Part shown: one piece after another, positions 1 to 7,678 of the stretch
Layout of the letters: the number at the start of each line of letters is the position of its first letter
Position numbering within the stretch: the stretch's first letter is position 1
From: Puniceicoccales bacterium
GTDB lineage: Bacteria > Verrucomicrobiota > Verrucomicrobiia > Opitutales > JAIRKQ01
Assembly: GCA_031279395.1 (NCBI GenBank)
Contig: JAITIO010000044.1
Coordinates: 1 to 24,124 of the forward strand
DNA: 24,124 nucleotides
Direction of reading: 5' to 3'
Made by a program: the position numbers and the translations under genes
The notes under the pieces: generated by a model
What the model saw: the letters and a program-made list of their open reading frames with translations, nothing else
Databases searched by the model: none
Told to the model about the DNA's origin: nothing

Positions 1-1
1 C

Positions 2-187
2 ATGAATGAATTATCTCTACGCAAAGAATTGACAGATAAATTTAGTAATATGTTCCTATTTGATAACATATTCAATGTTTATCGTTTTCAAGCTGAAAAT
101 GACATGTTTCAATTTGAAACAGGCTCCTCTTTTCGGGCAAAAACAGCCTGGGAAAGCAGATCTTCTATCACCGGGAGCTCCCGGTGA
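2..187 (+). other. short ORF ending inside a palindrome; possibly the broken start of the lipase-like gene
   Basis: An ATG at position 2 opens 61 codons (MNELSLRKELTDKF...) that end at a TGA inside the perfect palindrome at 160-195. The next reading frame continues from there into the lipase-like ORF. The peptide matches nothing I recognise, but its composition is protein-like. It could be the original N-terminus of the lipase-like protein, separated by a frame change at the palindrome, or a chance ORF. The start lies at the window edge, so upstream context is missing. Confidence 0.25.
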
Positions 188-1334
188 TAGAAGATATCCT
201 ACGACGTGTCAAGAATATGTCAAGGGTTGTCAAAATTCTTCAATTCGTATGCTTAAAAGAATAAGTCCTTCTTCATCTAACCTATGGAAAAAACTTATAT
301 TACTGGTCTGCAATTTGATTTATGGAAAAACAAACATTGATGAAAGCCAAATAGGTCAAATGGCAGGAAACAAAGAAATAATAAGGGAATCCCAAACTAA
401 ACACCCAAGCATTTCGAACATCATTGGAAGTATGCCATTTGACATAAACGATGTTCAAGATGCGATAACTATCGCTGCCATTAAATCTAGACCGCCTGAT
501 ACTAAAGAAGCTCCTCGCCATGTATTAATAGACTGTGCATCTATTTCTGACAGGATTCCAGCTAATGACCGAGCTAAAGTAGAAAACTTTATTGGTAAAC
601 TTGAGGAAAGTGGTATGTTTTTTTTTGAAAATGGAATGATAAAAACGAAGTCTGGGTTGCAGGCAACAGTGACCTACAACACCGAAACAAAAAATATATG
701 CATCTACTACCATGGGACAAAGTTTTCTCTGTGCGGGAGAGGAAAGCATACAATACTTGCGGACTTACAAATAGCGACCGGCGGTGTCCATAAAATGTTC
801 TGTGAGGCTGTTATTTTGGCCAACTGTGCAGCTAGTACATTTGGATCGGAAAAAACTCTGCTAATCGGACATTCACTCGGAGGGAGCCTATGTCAATTTG
901 CTTCAGCATCGCTAAAGATACCAGGCATTTCTCTTAATCCGGCTGCCGTTAATGAAAATTTGTTACTGGGATTACCAAGTGATCAATTGGATTATGCTAG
1001 AAATAATGGATTACAGGTATCAGTGGATGGAGATATTGTAAGCGATAGGATGTTTACTGGTAAAAACCAAGGCAGGTGTACGCAATTGTTTGGGAACAAA
1101 GTAGTCTTGCCACATAATGGGGGAGGAAATCCTCATATGCAATCGGCGTTAAAAGCAGCATTCTTGGCAATGTCATCGCCTCAGTCCGTTTGGGAACTAG
1201 ATGTTCGCACAAAGGAGTCGATCCTTGTTTCTAAAACATTTCTAAAATTTCCTCTTTTACTAAGGGAAAAGATACGGTGGTACTTGCTCGTCGTTGCGGT
1301 CGTTCCTCACCGTTTCTTTACATGCGCACCGTAG
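60..1334 (+). CDS. lipase class 3-like alpha/beta hydrolase, putative effector
   Basis: The 424-codon ORF carries a serine-hydrolase signature. Residues 217-220 read YHGT, matching the oxyanion loop ([FY].GT) of class 3 lipases. Residues 270-275 read GHSLGG, the nucleophile elbow with Ser272. Asp323, Asp325 or Asp329 and His359 (NPHM) are candidate triad partners. It probably cleaves a lipid ester; the substrate is unknown. I see no signal peptide, so if it is exported it is not by Sec. The start is unresolved: the first codon at 60 is TTG, ATGs follow at 75, 99 and 249, and none has a Shine-Dalgarno (SD) sequence. The first 63 codons span the palindrome at 160-195 and look unlike the rest, so 249 is a reasonable alternative. 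The last 20 or so codons, over the 1273-1333 repeat, also look non-native. A run of nine T (618-626) lies inside the ORF. The domain call is fairly secure; the effector role is inference. Confidence 0.7.
   Translation: MITYSMFIVFKLKMTCFNLKQAPLFGQKQPGKADLLSPGAPGDRRYPTTCQEYVKGCQNSSIRMLKRISPSSSNLWKKLILLVCNLIYGKTNIDESQIGQMAGNKEIIRESQTKHPSISNIIGSMPFDINDVQDAITIAAIKSRPPDTKEAPRHVLIDCASISDRIPANDRAKVENFIGKLEESGMFFFENGMIKTKSGLQATVTYNTETKNICIYYHGTKFSLCGRGKHTILADLQIATGGVHKMFCEAVILANCAASTFGSEKTLLIGHSLGGSLCQFASASLKIPGISLNPAAVNENLLLGLPSDQLDYARNNGLQVSVDGDIVSDRMFTGKNQGRCTQLFGNKVVLPHNGGGNPHMQSALKAAFLAMSSPQSVWELDVRTKESILVSKTFLKFPLLLREKIRWYLLVVAVVPHRFFTCAP
160..195. repeat. perfect 36-bp palindrome
   Basis: Eighteen-base arms pair exactly about a central GAGCTC (175-180), with core CCGGGAGCTCCCGG flanked by CTATCA and TGATAG. 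No T-run follows on either strand, so it is not a standard terminator. Read in the frame of the lipase-like ORF it encodes L-S-P-G-A-P-G-D-R-R. In the preceding frame it supplies a TGA stop. It may be a mobile palindromic element or the scar of a rearrangement. Confidence 0.85.
1273..1333. repeat. short inverted and direct repeat cluster at the end of the lipase-like ORF
   Basis: TACGGTG (1273-1279) is the exact reverse complement of CACCGTA (1327-1333), and a second CACCGT lies at 1308-1313. The segment is more GC-rich than its surroundings and ends the ORF with an atypical peptide. It sits in the convergent gap between the lipase-like gene and lpxI, and could be an RNA hairpin or a repeat fragment. 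Confidence 0.35.
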
Positions 1335-1351
1335 AAGGTATGAGGTTAGAT

Positions 1352-2188
1352 CTATTCGAAACCAATGATGTCGATTCCGGATTTGACAGCACAGTCTAAC
1401 ACGTTGTTTTTGTCCAGGATTATAACATTTTGTGCCTCTAAAGCAGCATACTTTACCTTGGCATTATGTAGGTTTTTCAGCGTTTGTATGCCGAAAATAG
1501 GCACGTCAAAACGAAAGTCTTGCTGATATTTGGCTGTTTTTACGAAAATGGTATCACTCAAATTAAATTTTCCTGCCCGATTGATGAGATCATCGGTTCC
1601 TGCAAAATCCTCAACTGCCACGATGGTTCCTCGATGTAAGATGATACTTTGACCAATGTTTAGGCGAGCAATTTCACGGGCGGTATCAATTCCCAGTTGG
1701 AGGTTTTTTCCGTTGATTTTCAATTTCCTAGGCGTCATGGGGCCCTTAGTGGCAAGGTATTCCTCCATGAAAGAACGAGCATCCAATAATTCCACGCCGA
1801 CGTCTGCAATTTCTTTGGCGATGGCTCCGAAAATGGATTCGGCGTTATGTTCCTTTAGTGTCACTAGCATCCTGAGTGCTTTAAGGTCCGGCAACATTCC
1901 CCGGAAAAGTTTTTTGGGTTTTACTTGGCCAGCCATGATGGCAAATTTTACACCAAAACGTCCCAATGCTTTTAGCAATTTCGACACTTGTCCAACGGAA
2001 ACTTTTGTGACATTTTGGGCAGGGAAACTATTGAGCCACTCAATATTTACATCATCGTCCACGGCGATAACCACAATGTTATGCCCAGAAGCTACAATGT
2101 TTTTGGCACATAGGATGGGGTAATCTCCGCGTCCTGCGATGAGGGCAATGGGTTCGCCCTTTGGTAAATTTTTACGAGTAAAAGCCAT
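1352..2188 (-). CDS. lpxI: UDP-2,3-diacylglucosamine pyrophosphatase LpxI
   Basis: LpxI hydrolyses UDP-2,3-diacylglucosamine to lipid X and UMP in lipid A synthesis, replacing LpxH where that is absent. The 278-aa protein has the family's glycine-rich N-terminus (ALIAGRGDYP), then AGQVKPKKLF, GVELLDARSF, the GQSI...RGTIVAVE...GTDD block, FDVPIFG, and a C-terminal VIILDK...GIDIIG segment. Its length is normal for the family. The ATG at 2188 follows an AGAGAA. It is the last gene of the minus-strand run dnaN-waaA-methyltransferase-lpxI, 47 nt after the preceding stop. Sharing that run with waaA supports an LPS role. It converges on the lipase-like gene with a 17-nt gap. Confidence 0.92.
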   Translation of the reverse strand: MAFTRKNLPKGEPIALIAGRGDYPILCAKNIVASGHNIVVIAVDDDVNIEWLNSFPAQNVTKVSVGQVSKLLKALGRFGVKFAIMAGQVKPKKLFRGMLPDLKALRMLVTLKEHNAESIFGAIAKEIADVGVELLDARSFMEEYLATKGPMTPRKLKINGKNLQLGIDTAREIARLNIGQSIILHRGTIVAVEDFAGTDDLINRAGKFNLSDTIFVKTAKYQQDFRFDVPIFGIQTLKNLHNAKVKYAALEAQNVIILDKNNVLDCAVKSGIDIIGFE

Positions 2189-2235
2189 TCAATTTCTCTG
2201 AAAATTGATAAATTGTTAGCATTGACAACAAAAAA

Positions 2236-3054
2236 TCACATCCGGCTGGATTCTTTTTGCATCCTTTGTCGTACAACTTCATATAAAACAATCACGGCCG
2301 CGTCGTTGACATTGAGGGAATCGCTCATCCCTTTTTGTGGAAGTGCAATGGGCATTACGCTATCATTTTTTAGCCAGAAATCTGACAGTCCATCATGTTC
2401 GGATCCAACAATGATTGCCGTAGGAGACGTAAAATTTTCGTGGAAATAAATGTTTTTTGCAGATGGTGTTGTGGTGAAAATTTGGACAGCGTTTGCCTCT
2501 AAAAATTTCAATGTTTTTTCATTGCTTGTAACAACCGTTGGCAAACTGAAAACTGCTCCCTGGGATGCCCGAATAACATTGGGATTGAAAATGTCGGTTA
2601 CGGGATTACACAAAATTAATACATCGGCACCGGCAGATTCCGCCGAACGCATCAAGGCACCGAGATTACCAGCCTTTTCAATGCTTTCTGCGACCAGAAT
2701 AAAAGCGTTGTTTGACAGCTTGACATGAGGGAAATCTAAATGCCAAAATTTAGCCAGCCCAAGGATACCGTCGCAATTTTTACAGTAACTAATTTTTTCG
2801 AAAACTTCGTCACTTACTTGGCAGACTTGAATATTTTTATTCTCGGCCCGTTGGATTAAATCCCATGGAGTAAGATCTCTGAAAAATTTTTCACAGAAAA
2901 AAATCGAGTCCATTGGAATATTGTTATCCATGGCCCGTGATAGTTCGCGGTGGCCTTCCACAAGGAACATCTCAAAGCGATCCCGTTTTACACGGTCCCG
3001 CAGCTTGCATAAAAATTTTATTCGATCGTTTTGTCTGCTTGTAATGATTTCCAC
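2236..3054 (-). CDS. TrmH/SpoU-family RNA 2'-O-methyltransferase
   Basis: SPOUT-fold enzymes of this family methylate a ribose 2'-OH of rRNA or tRNA using SAM. From a GTG at 3054 the protein has 272 aa. The N-terminal substrate-binding part (ITSRQNDRIKFL, then MFLVEGHREL) is followed by the three knot motifs: NLGALMRSAESAGAD (about 130-144), IIVGSEHDGLS (214-224) and PIALPQKGMSDSLNVNDA (235-252). I chose GTG because it starts 7 nt after the waaA stop, has an AGG about 10 nt upstream inside the waaA end, and matches where the family normally begins. The longer ORF up to 3186 only overlaps waaA. Which nucleotide it modifies (RlmB-like or other) cannot be told. Confidence 0.88.
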   Translation of the reverse strand: MEIITSRQNDRIKFLCKLRDRVKRDRFEMFLVEGHRELSRAMDNNIPMDSIFFCEKFFRDLTPWDLIQRAENKNIQVCQVSDEVFEKISYCKNCDGILGLAKFWHLDFPHVKLSNNAFILVAESIEKAGNLGALMRSAESAGADVLILCNPVTDIFNPNVIRASQGAVFSLPTVVTSNEKTLKFLEANAVQIFTTTPSAKNIYFHENFTSPTAIIVGSEHDGLSDFWLKNDSVMPIALPQKGMSDSLNVNDAAVIVLYEVVRQRMQKESSRM

Positions 3055-3061
3055 GTGCGTA

Positions 3062-4357
3062 CTACCTATTAGCAAATGCGATATCCTGAATTTTTTTAGC
3101 AATAAATTCAGACGCTCCGCAGTTGTTTTTATGCCATTCTTGCAATTTTTTGGCAAAGCTTTGCCTTTTGTTTTCATCCTTTGCAAATATGGTTATGGCC
3201 ATAATTGCACGGGCTGAATCTTTAACTTTGATAACGCACTTGGAATGTTCCAGGGATAGACAAATACCTTTAAAATTGGTCATTCTATCGCCGTAGATGA
3301 TGGGGATGCCATAGCATGCGGCATCCACGGGGGATTGCCCACCGGAGTTCGGAGCTAAACTTTTCCCGATGAACGCTAGGTCGGCAACCGATGTCAGCAT
3401 TTGCAACTCTCCCGTGGTATCGGCCAAACAAATGTCAACTTCCGTCTTTGCTTTGCCCTTTGACCGCTGATGCCATTTGAAGCCGGACGATTTTAATAGG
3501 CCAATGATCTGATTGCGCCTTTCCGCATGGCGAGGGACGAGCAATAATTTCCATCGACTGCCACCATTTCGGCACTTCTTGAGTGCTCTAATAAGCATTG
3601 CTTCTTCCTGGGGCCAGGTGGATGATCCTAGCAAAATTAGGTCATTTTTTGTAAAACCAAGAGCCTGACTGAGATCCGATGCTTCCGTCGAATCCAATCT
3701 GGGGATTTTGTTGTCAAACTTCATATTCCCCGCAATTTTTATGCGATCCGGGGCAATACCTATTTTATGGCAACGATCCGCCATTAGCTGATCTGACGCC
3801 AATACGTAAAAAATATTGTCCAAGGTTGATTTCGCCAAATTTGGGAAGGCTTTGTAGCAGGCAAATGTTTTGTCTGAAATACGTGCATTTATCAGGATGA
3901 CAGGAACATCACGCAAATGTGCCTGCCAAATGTGTTCCGGCCAAATTTCACTTTCCATGAGAATCACCAGGTGGGGAAAAATTCTTTTCCAGGCCAACCA
4001 GCTAAATAACCAAAAATCAAAGGGAAACAATCCCACAAATAGTATTTTGCCCGCGTACATCCGATGAGCTAGCTCGTATCCCGTACTGGTCGTCGTTGTT
4101 AGAACGATTTCGTATAAACCCGATCCAATGAGCAAATTTATCAGTTTTTCAAGTGCTTTGACTTCTCCGACACTTACGGCTTGTATCCACAACCGCTTTT
4201 TGCCGAATTTCCTTTTCGGAAGTTTTTTAAATAACCCAAAGCGATACTTGAAGTCCTTTTTGTAGCCACCTCTTTTTATCATGCGATAGGCATAGTATGG
4301 CATGACCAAAAGGAAACATGGAATAAACAAAAGTCTATATATTAAAATCGTCCACAT
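3062..4357 (-). CDS. waaA: 3-deoxy-D-manno-octulosonic acid (Kdo) transferase
   Basis: WaaA/KdtA transfers Kdo from CMP-Kdo to lipid IVA at the inner face of the cytoplasmic membrane. The 431-aa length is normal. A hydrophobic anchor covers about residues 5-25, followed by VSVGE (Glu65, the expected catalytic base), TTTTSTGYELA, the FPFD...HLVILMESEIWP region, INARISDK, GNMKFD, LGSSTWPQEE and LLLVPRHAERR. The C-terminal nucleotide-sugar segment reads GGQSPVDAACYGIPIIYG, where most members have GG.N.LEPAA, a mild deviation. It lies 30 nt after dnaN and 7 nt before the TrmH-like gene, so the genes are probably co-transcribed. One or several Kdo additions cannot be predicted. Confidence 0.95.
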   Translation of the reverse strand: MWTILIYRLLFIPCFLLVMPYYAYRMIKRGGYKKDFKYRFGLFKKLPKRKFGKKRLWIQAVSVGEVKALEKLINLLIGSGLYEIVLTTTTSTGYELAHRMYAGKILFVGLFPFDFWLFSWLAWKRIFPHLVILMESEIWPEHIWQAHLRDVPVILINARISDKTFACYKAFPNLAKSTLDNIFYVLASDQLMADRCHKIGIAPDRIKIAGNMKFDNKIPRLDSTEASDLSQALGFTKNDLILLGSSTWPQEEAMLIRALKKCRNGGSRWKLLLVPRHAERRNQIIGLLKSSGFKWHQRSKGKAKTEVDICLADTTGELQMLTSVADLAFIGKSLAPNSGGQSPVDAACYGIPIIYGDRMTNFKGICLSLEHSKCVIKVKDSARAIMAITIFAKDENKRQSFAKKLQEWHKNNCGASEFIAKKIQDIAFANR

Positions 4358-4387
4358 GTTTATAATCCAACCTTTAATTTTTTGAGC

Positions 4388-5512
4388 TTATCCCATTCGC
4401 AATGGCATGACGACATATAGGAAATCTTCTAGGGTCTTAAAAACTCCAGCACTTAACTCATCCTTGAATTCAAAAAACACTTCATCCTGTGTCAGAACCT
4501 TCAAAGGATCACAAATAAACACATAGTTGAATGCGATTTCGATAGGTTTCCCTTCGTAAACAATGGCAATTTTTTCATGGGCATTTCCGTATTCTTGACT
4601 TTCAGCGGATATCTCCAGAGTATTATTTTCGAAACGTAGTTTAACCAGGTTTTTTTGATCATTGGTAACAATTGCTACCCTTTGAATGCATTCAAGGGTG
4701 AGCTGACGATCGAGTTTTACACGATTTTCTGCTCCCTTGGGGATGATCTGACGAAAATTTGGGTAATTGCCTTCAACAATTTTAGAAACCACCTTGATGT
4801 CATCTATTAAACCATCTTGATTTTCTTTGTCTACGGCGATTAGGAACACGATTTGGCGATTATCGAACAGGAAGGACACATCTTCTCCCTGGCCAAGTAG
4901 CCTTTCGATTTCTCGGATTGTTTTGCTGGGAATTATTACTCCCTTTGTATTTTCTACGTTTTCAGTTATCTCCTTGGATACTAGACTCAAACGGCGGCCA
5001 TCCGTTGCAGCAAATGTTAGTTTGTTCCCGTCGAAACAAAAGTATACGCTGTTTAAAATAAAACGGTTATCATCATTGGACTGGGCAAAGGAAACATTTC
5101 TTAACATTTTTGCCATTTCCGCCTGCTGCAATTGTGTTTTATTCAACGGACTTGGTTCATTTGTGCTTGGAAAATCATCCGCCGAAAGTCCCATGATTTG
5201 AAAATTGGAACGGCCGGAGGAAATTTTCACTGTCGTACCGACGAGTTCTGCCACGACGGTATCCCCTGGCAAGGAACGAACAATGGCGGCCAATTTCCTT
5301 GCTGGGAGTGTTATTTTGCCTTCAATTTCGATTTCTGCTTTCACCTGACAATGGATGGAAATGTCCAAATTGGTTGCAGTAATTTTTAGTCTGCCATCGG
5401 CACAGTTCAACAACACATTGCTCAAAACCGGGATAATTGCCCGTTGTTCGACAACGCTTAAAACTTGCTGTAAGCCATTAACAAACGTAGTCTTTTCTAT
5501 TGAAAATTTCAT
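4388..5512 (-). CDS. dnaN: DNA polymerase III beta subunit (sliding clamp)
   Basis: This is the ring-shaped processivity factor that tethers DNA polymerase III to DNA. The 374-aa length is normal. Family hallmarks are the start (MKFSIEKTTF...L..V), LPARKLAAIVRSLP, ADDFP near residue 115, AATDGRRLSLV in domain 2, EGNYPNFRQIIP, and the C-terminal YVVMPLRMG corresponding to the usual YLVMPMR. The ATG at 5512 matches the family start. It heads the minus-strand run to lpxI and is divergent from ligA across 85 bp. No dnaA, recF or gyrB is adjacent and I see no cluster of DnaA boxes, so nothing marks an origin here. Confidence 0.97.
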   Translation of the reverse strand: MKFSIEKTTFVNGLQQVLSVVEQRAIIPVLSNVLLNCADGRLKITATNLDISIHCQVKAEIEIEGKITLPARKLAAIVRSLPGDTVVAELVGTTVKISSGRSNFQIMGLSADDFPSTNEPSPLNKTQLQQAEMAKMLRNVSFAQSNDDNRFILNSVYFCFDGNKLTFAATDGRRLSLVSKEITENVENTKGVIIPSKTIREIERLLGQGEDVSFLFDNRQIVFLIAVDKENQDGLIDDIKVVSKIVEGNYPNFRQIIPKGAENRVKLDRQLTLECIQRVAIVTNDQKNLVKLRFENNTLEISAESQEYGNAHEKIAIVYEGKPIEIAFNYVFICDPLKVLTQDEVFFEFKDELSAGVFKTLEDFLYVVMPLRMG

Positions 5513-5597
5513 AATAAATTTTGAAAAAGATGTGGCTTTGTGTTATTTTTTTGTGATCAAATGACAAGCTGACATTTCATTTTGATAAAAATTATTT

Positions 5598-7643
5598 ATG
5601 GCAAACAACATTACGAAAACTTATCCAGTATCCGAGATTCGGGCCCTAAAAGCGAGATATGATAAATTATTGTCCGAAGTGAGTCTGCATGATAGGCTCT
5701 ATTACAGGGAGAACAATCCTAGAATTTCTGATTTTGAATATGATTGTTTGAAGTCTGAAGTGGAAAGATTGCGAGAAAATTTGGCACTTTACTCGATGGA
5801 AATAGAAGATACGACCATTGGGGATGATAGGGATTCCGGGTTTCAATCATTTGCGCACCTGTCCCCAATGATGAGTTTGTCAAATACCTATTCCCGGGAA
5901 GAACTGTTCCAGTTTTCTAATCATCTGGGTGATACACTCGGTCAGCGAAAATTTTCCTATGTCATTGAACCGAAAATCGATGGTATCGCGATCAATTTGA
6001 TCTACAAGAGAGGAAAGTTTTTTAGGGCGCTGACTAGAGGGAATGGTACGGTGGGAGACGATGTCAGTGCGAATATTAAAACAATTAGGGGTTTGCCGTT
6101 GGAAATCGAAAATGATGCTGAAACCATTGAAATTCGTGGAGAAGTTTACATGGACAAACAAACTTTTATTGAAATAAATAAAACACGAGAGGAGCAGAAA
6201 CTCGAACTATTTGCCAATCCGCGTAACCTGGCTGCCGGGACCCTAAAGACTCTCGATATCGATGAAGTTGCCGAGAGAGATTTAAAATTAATTACCTATG
6301 CCATCGGCCATTGTTCGGAAAGGATTGTAAATCTTCAAAGTGAAGTTCTAGAACTTTTGAAGAATTTCGGGTTTGCGTCCCAGGGAAAATACTGGATAGC
6401 TGAAAATATCGAAGAAGCCTGGAAGTATATAAAAGAACTAAACGAGACGCGGCATATCTTTCCCTACTGGACCGATGGGGCGGTGTTAAAAGTCAATGAA
6501 TTACAACTTTACGAGATTTTAGGGACAACGACGAAATCTCCACGGTGGGCCATTGCCTATAAATTCGCCCCGGAACGCGCAACGACAAGAATCAAAAATA
6601 TTATCCTGCAAGTCGGTCGTACGGGAATAATTACCCCGGTGGCAGATTTGGAAAGCGTACAATTGTCGGGAACAAATGTTTCCCGGGCAACCCTGCATAA
6701 TGCTGATGAGATATCGAAAAAAGATATCCGCGTTGGAGATTATGTGACGGTGGAAAAGGCAGGGGAGATAATTCCGGCGATTGTAGCCGTTGATGGTACA
6801 AGGCGAAACGCAGATTCCATACCTTTTGTTTTCCCCAAGACCTGTCCATCCTGTGGATCACAGTTGATACAGCTACCTGGAGAGGTTTCCTGGCGATGTC
6901 AAAATTTGTGCTGTTTGCCACAAATCCAAAGGCGCCTGGAACATTTCGTTTCACGGACAGCCATGGATATTGACGGATTGGGTTCGGTCATAATTGAAAA
7001 ACTAATGGCGGCAAAAAAATTAAACAATATCGCCGATATCTACCGTCTAACGTTTAATGATTTGGAATGTTTGGAAAAATTTGGAACCAAATCGGCTTTA
7101 AAAATATTGAGCAACATCGACCATAGCAAAAATCGGCCTCTTTGGCGTCTGCTGCATGGTTTCGGTATTTTGGGTATTGGGGAACAGACGGCAAAGATTT
7201 TAGCAAATCGTTTTCATTCCCTGGACAATCTAATTGCTGTAACACCCGAAGAGTTGGAACAGCTTAACGGCATTGGGATGAAATTGTCAAATGCGATAGC
7301 TGCGTTTTTTAGGGAACAGCATAACGGGAATATTCTCGATGATCTGCGAATATTGGGAGTTATCCCTAGCGATAGGAGTTTGGAATTTTCGCAGAATCAA
7401 AATTCGAAATTCTACGCGAAAACTTTTGTCTTAACCGGCACATTGTCATCCCTGACACGTCAGGAAGCGGTTGAGAAAATCGAGTACCTTGGCGGGAATG
7501 TAGCCAATGTCATATCTGGGCGTGTGCATATACTGATTGCTGGAGAAAATTGCGGTTCAAAATTAGAAAAAGCTCAATCGCTGGGCTTGGAAATCTGGAA
7601 TGAAACCGATTTATTGGAGAATTTGAATGGAGTCGTGGCATAA
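5598..7643 (+). CDS. ligA: NAD-dependent DNA ligase
   Basis: LigA seals nicks during replication and repair using NAD. The 681-aa protein has the Ia domain (YDxLY-type segment around HDRLYYRENNP), the adenylation motif EPKIDGIAI with Lys126, RGNGTVGDDVSANI, and an OB-fold region. A four-cysteine zinc finger (Cys416, 419, 434, 439) is followed by helix-hairpin-helix repeats (near GFGILGIGEQTA and LNGIGMKL) and a C-terminal BRCT domain (about 605-675, starting KTFVLTGTL). All catalytic features are present. The ATG at 5598 has no clear SD sequence. ClpC follows after 35 nt, suggesting joint transcription. Confidence 0.97.
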   Translation: MANNITKTYPVSEIRALKARYDKLLSEVSLHDRLYYRENNPRISDFEYDCLKSEVERLRENLALYSMEIEDTTIGDDRDSGFQSFAHLSPMMSLSNTYSREELFQFSNHLGDTLGQRKFSYVIEPKIDGIAINLIYKRGKFFRALTRGNGTVGDDVSANIKTIRGLPLEIENDAETIEIRGEVYMDKQTFIEINKTREEQKLELFANPRNLAAGTLKTLDIDEVAERDLKLITYAIGHCSERIVNLQSEVLELLKNFGFASQGKYWIAENIEEAWKYIKELNETRHIFPYWTDGAVLKVNELQLYEILGTTTKSPRWAIAYKFAPERATTRIKNIILQVGRTGIITPVADLESVQLSGTNVSRATLHNADEISKKDIRVGDYVTVEKAGEIIPAIVAVDGTRRNADSIPFVFPKTCPSCGSQLIQLPGEVSWRCQNLCCLPQIQRRLEHFVSRTAMDIDGLGSVIIEKLMAAKKLNNIADIYRLTFNDLECLEKFGTKSALKILSNIDHSKNRPLWRLLHGFGILGIGEQTAKILANRFHSLDNLIAVTPEELEQLNGIGMKLSNAIAAFFREQHNGNILDDLRILGVIPSDRSLEFSQNQNSKFYAKTFVLTGTLSSLTRQEAVEKIEYLGGNVANVISGRVHILIAGENCGSKLEKAQSLGLEIWNETDLLENLNGVVA

Positions 7644-7652
7644 AAATTGCTT
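7636..7652 (+). promoter_or_regulatory. possible sigma-54 type (-24/-12) promoter before clpC
   Basis: TGGCAT-N5-TTGCTT places GG and GC exactly ten bases apart, as the sigma-54 consensus requires, and the site overlaps the ligA stop codon. The predicted start near 7662 would lie just before the AAGGAG at 7667-7672. No rpoN or enhancer-binding protein is in the window, and one match in this much sequence can occur by chance. Confidence 0.25.
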
Positions 7653-7678
7653 GATTTTGACCCAAAAAGGAGTGAATA

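Noticed and set aside
3055..3186. Upstream extension of the TrmH-like ORF by 44 codons
   Set aside because: These bases already code the conserved end of waaA; the GTG at 3054 fits the family start.
4190..4200. Near-match to a DnaA box (GTATCCACA)
   Set aside because: A single imperfect copy inside waaA coding sequence has no significance.
5513..5597. Replication origin beside dnaN
   Set aside because: The gap is only 85 bp, with no DnaA-box cluster and no dnaA, recF or gyrB neighbour.
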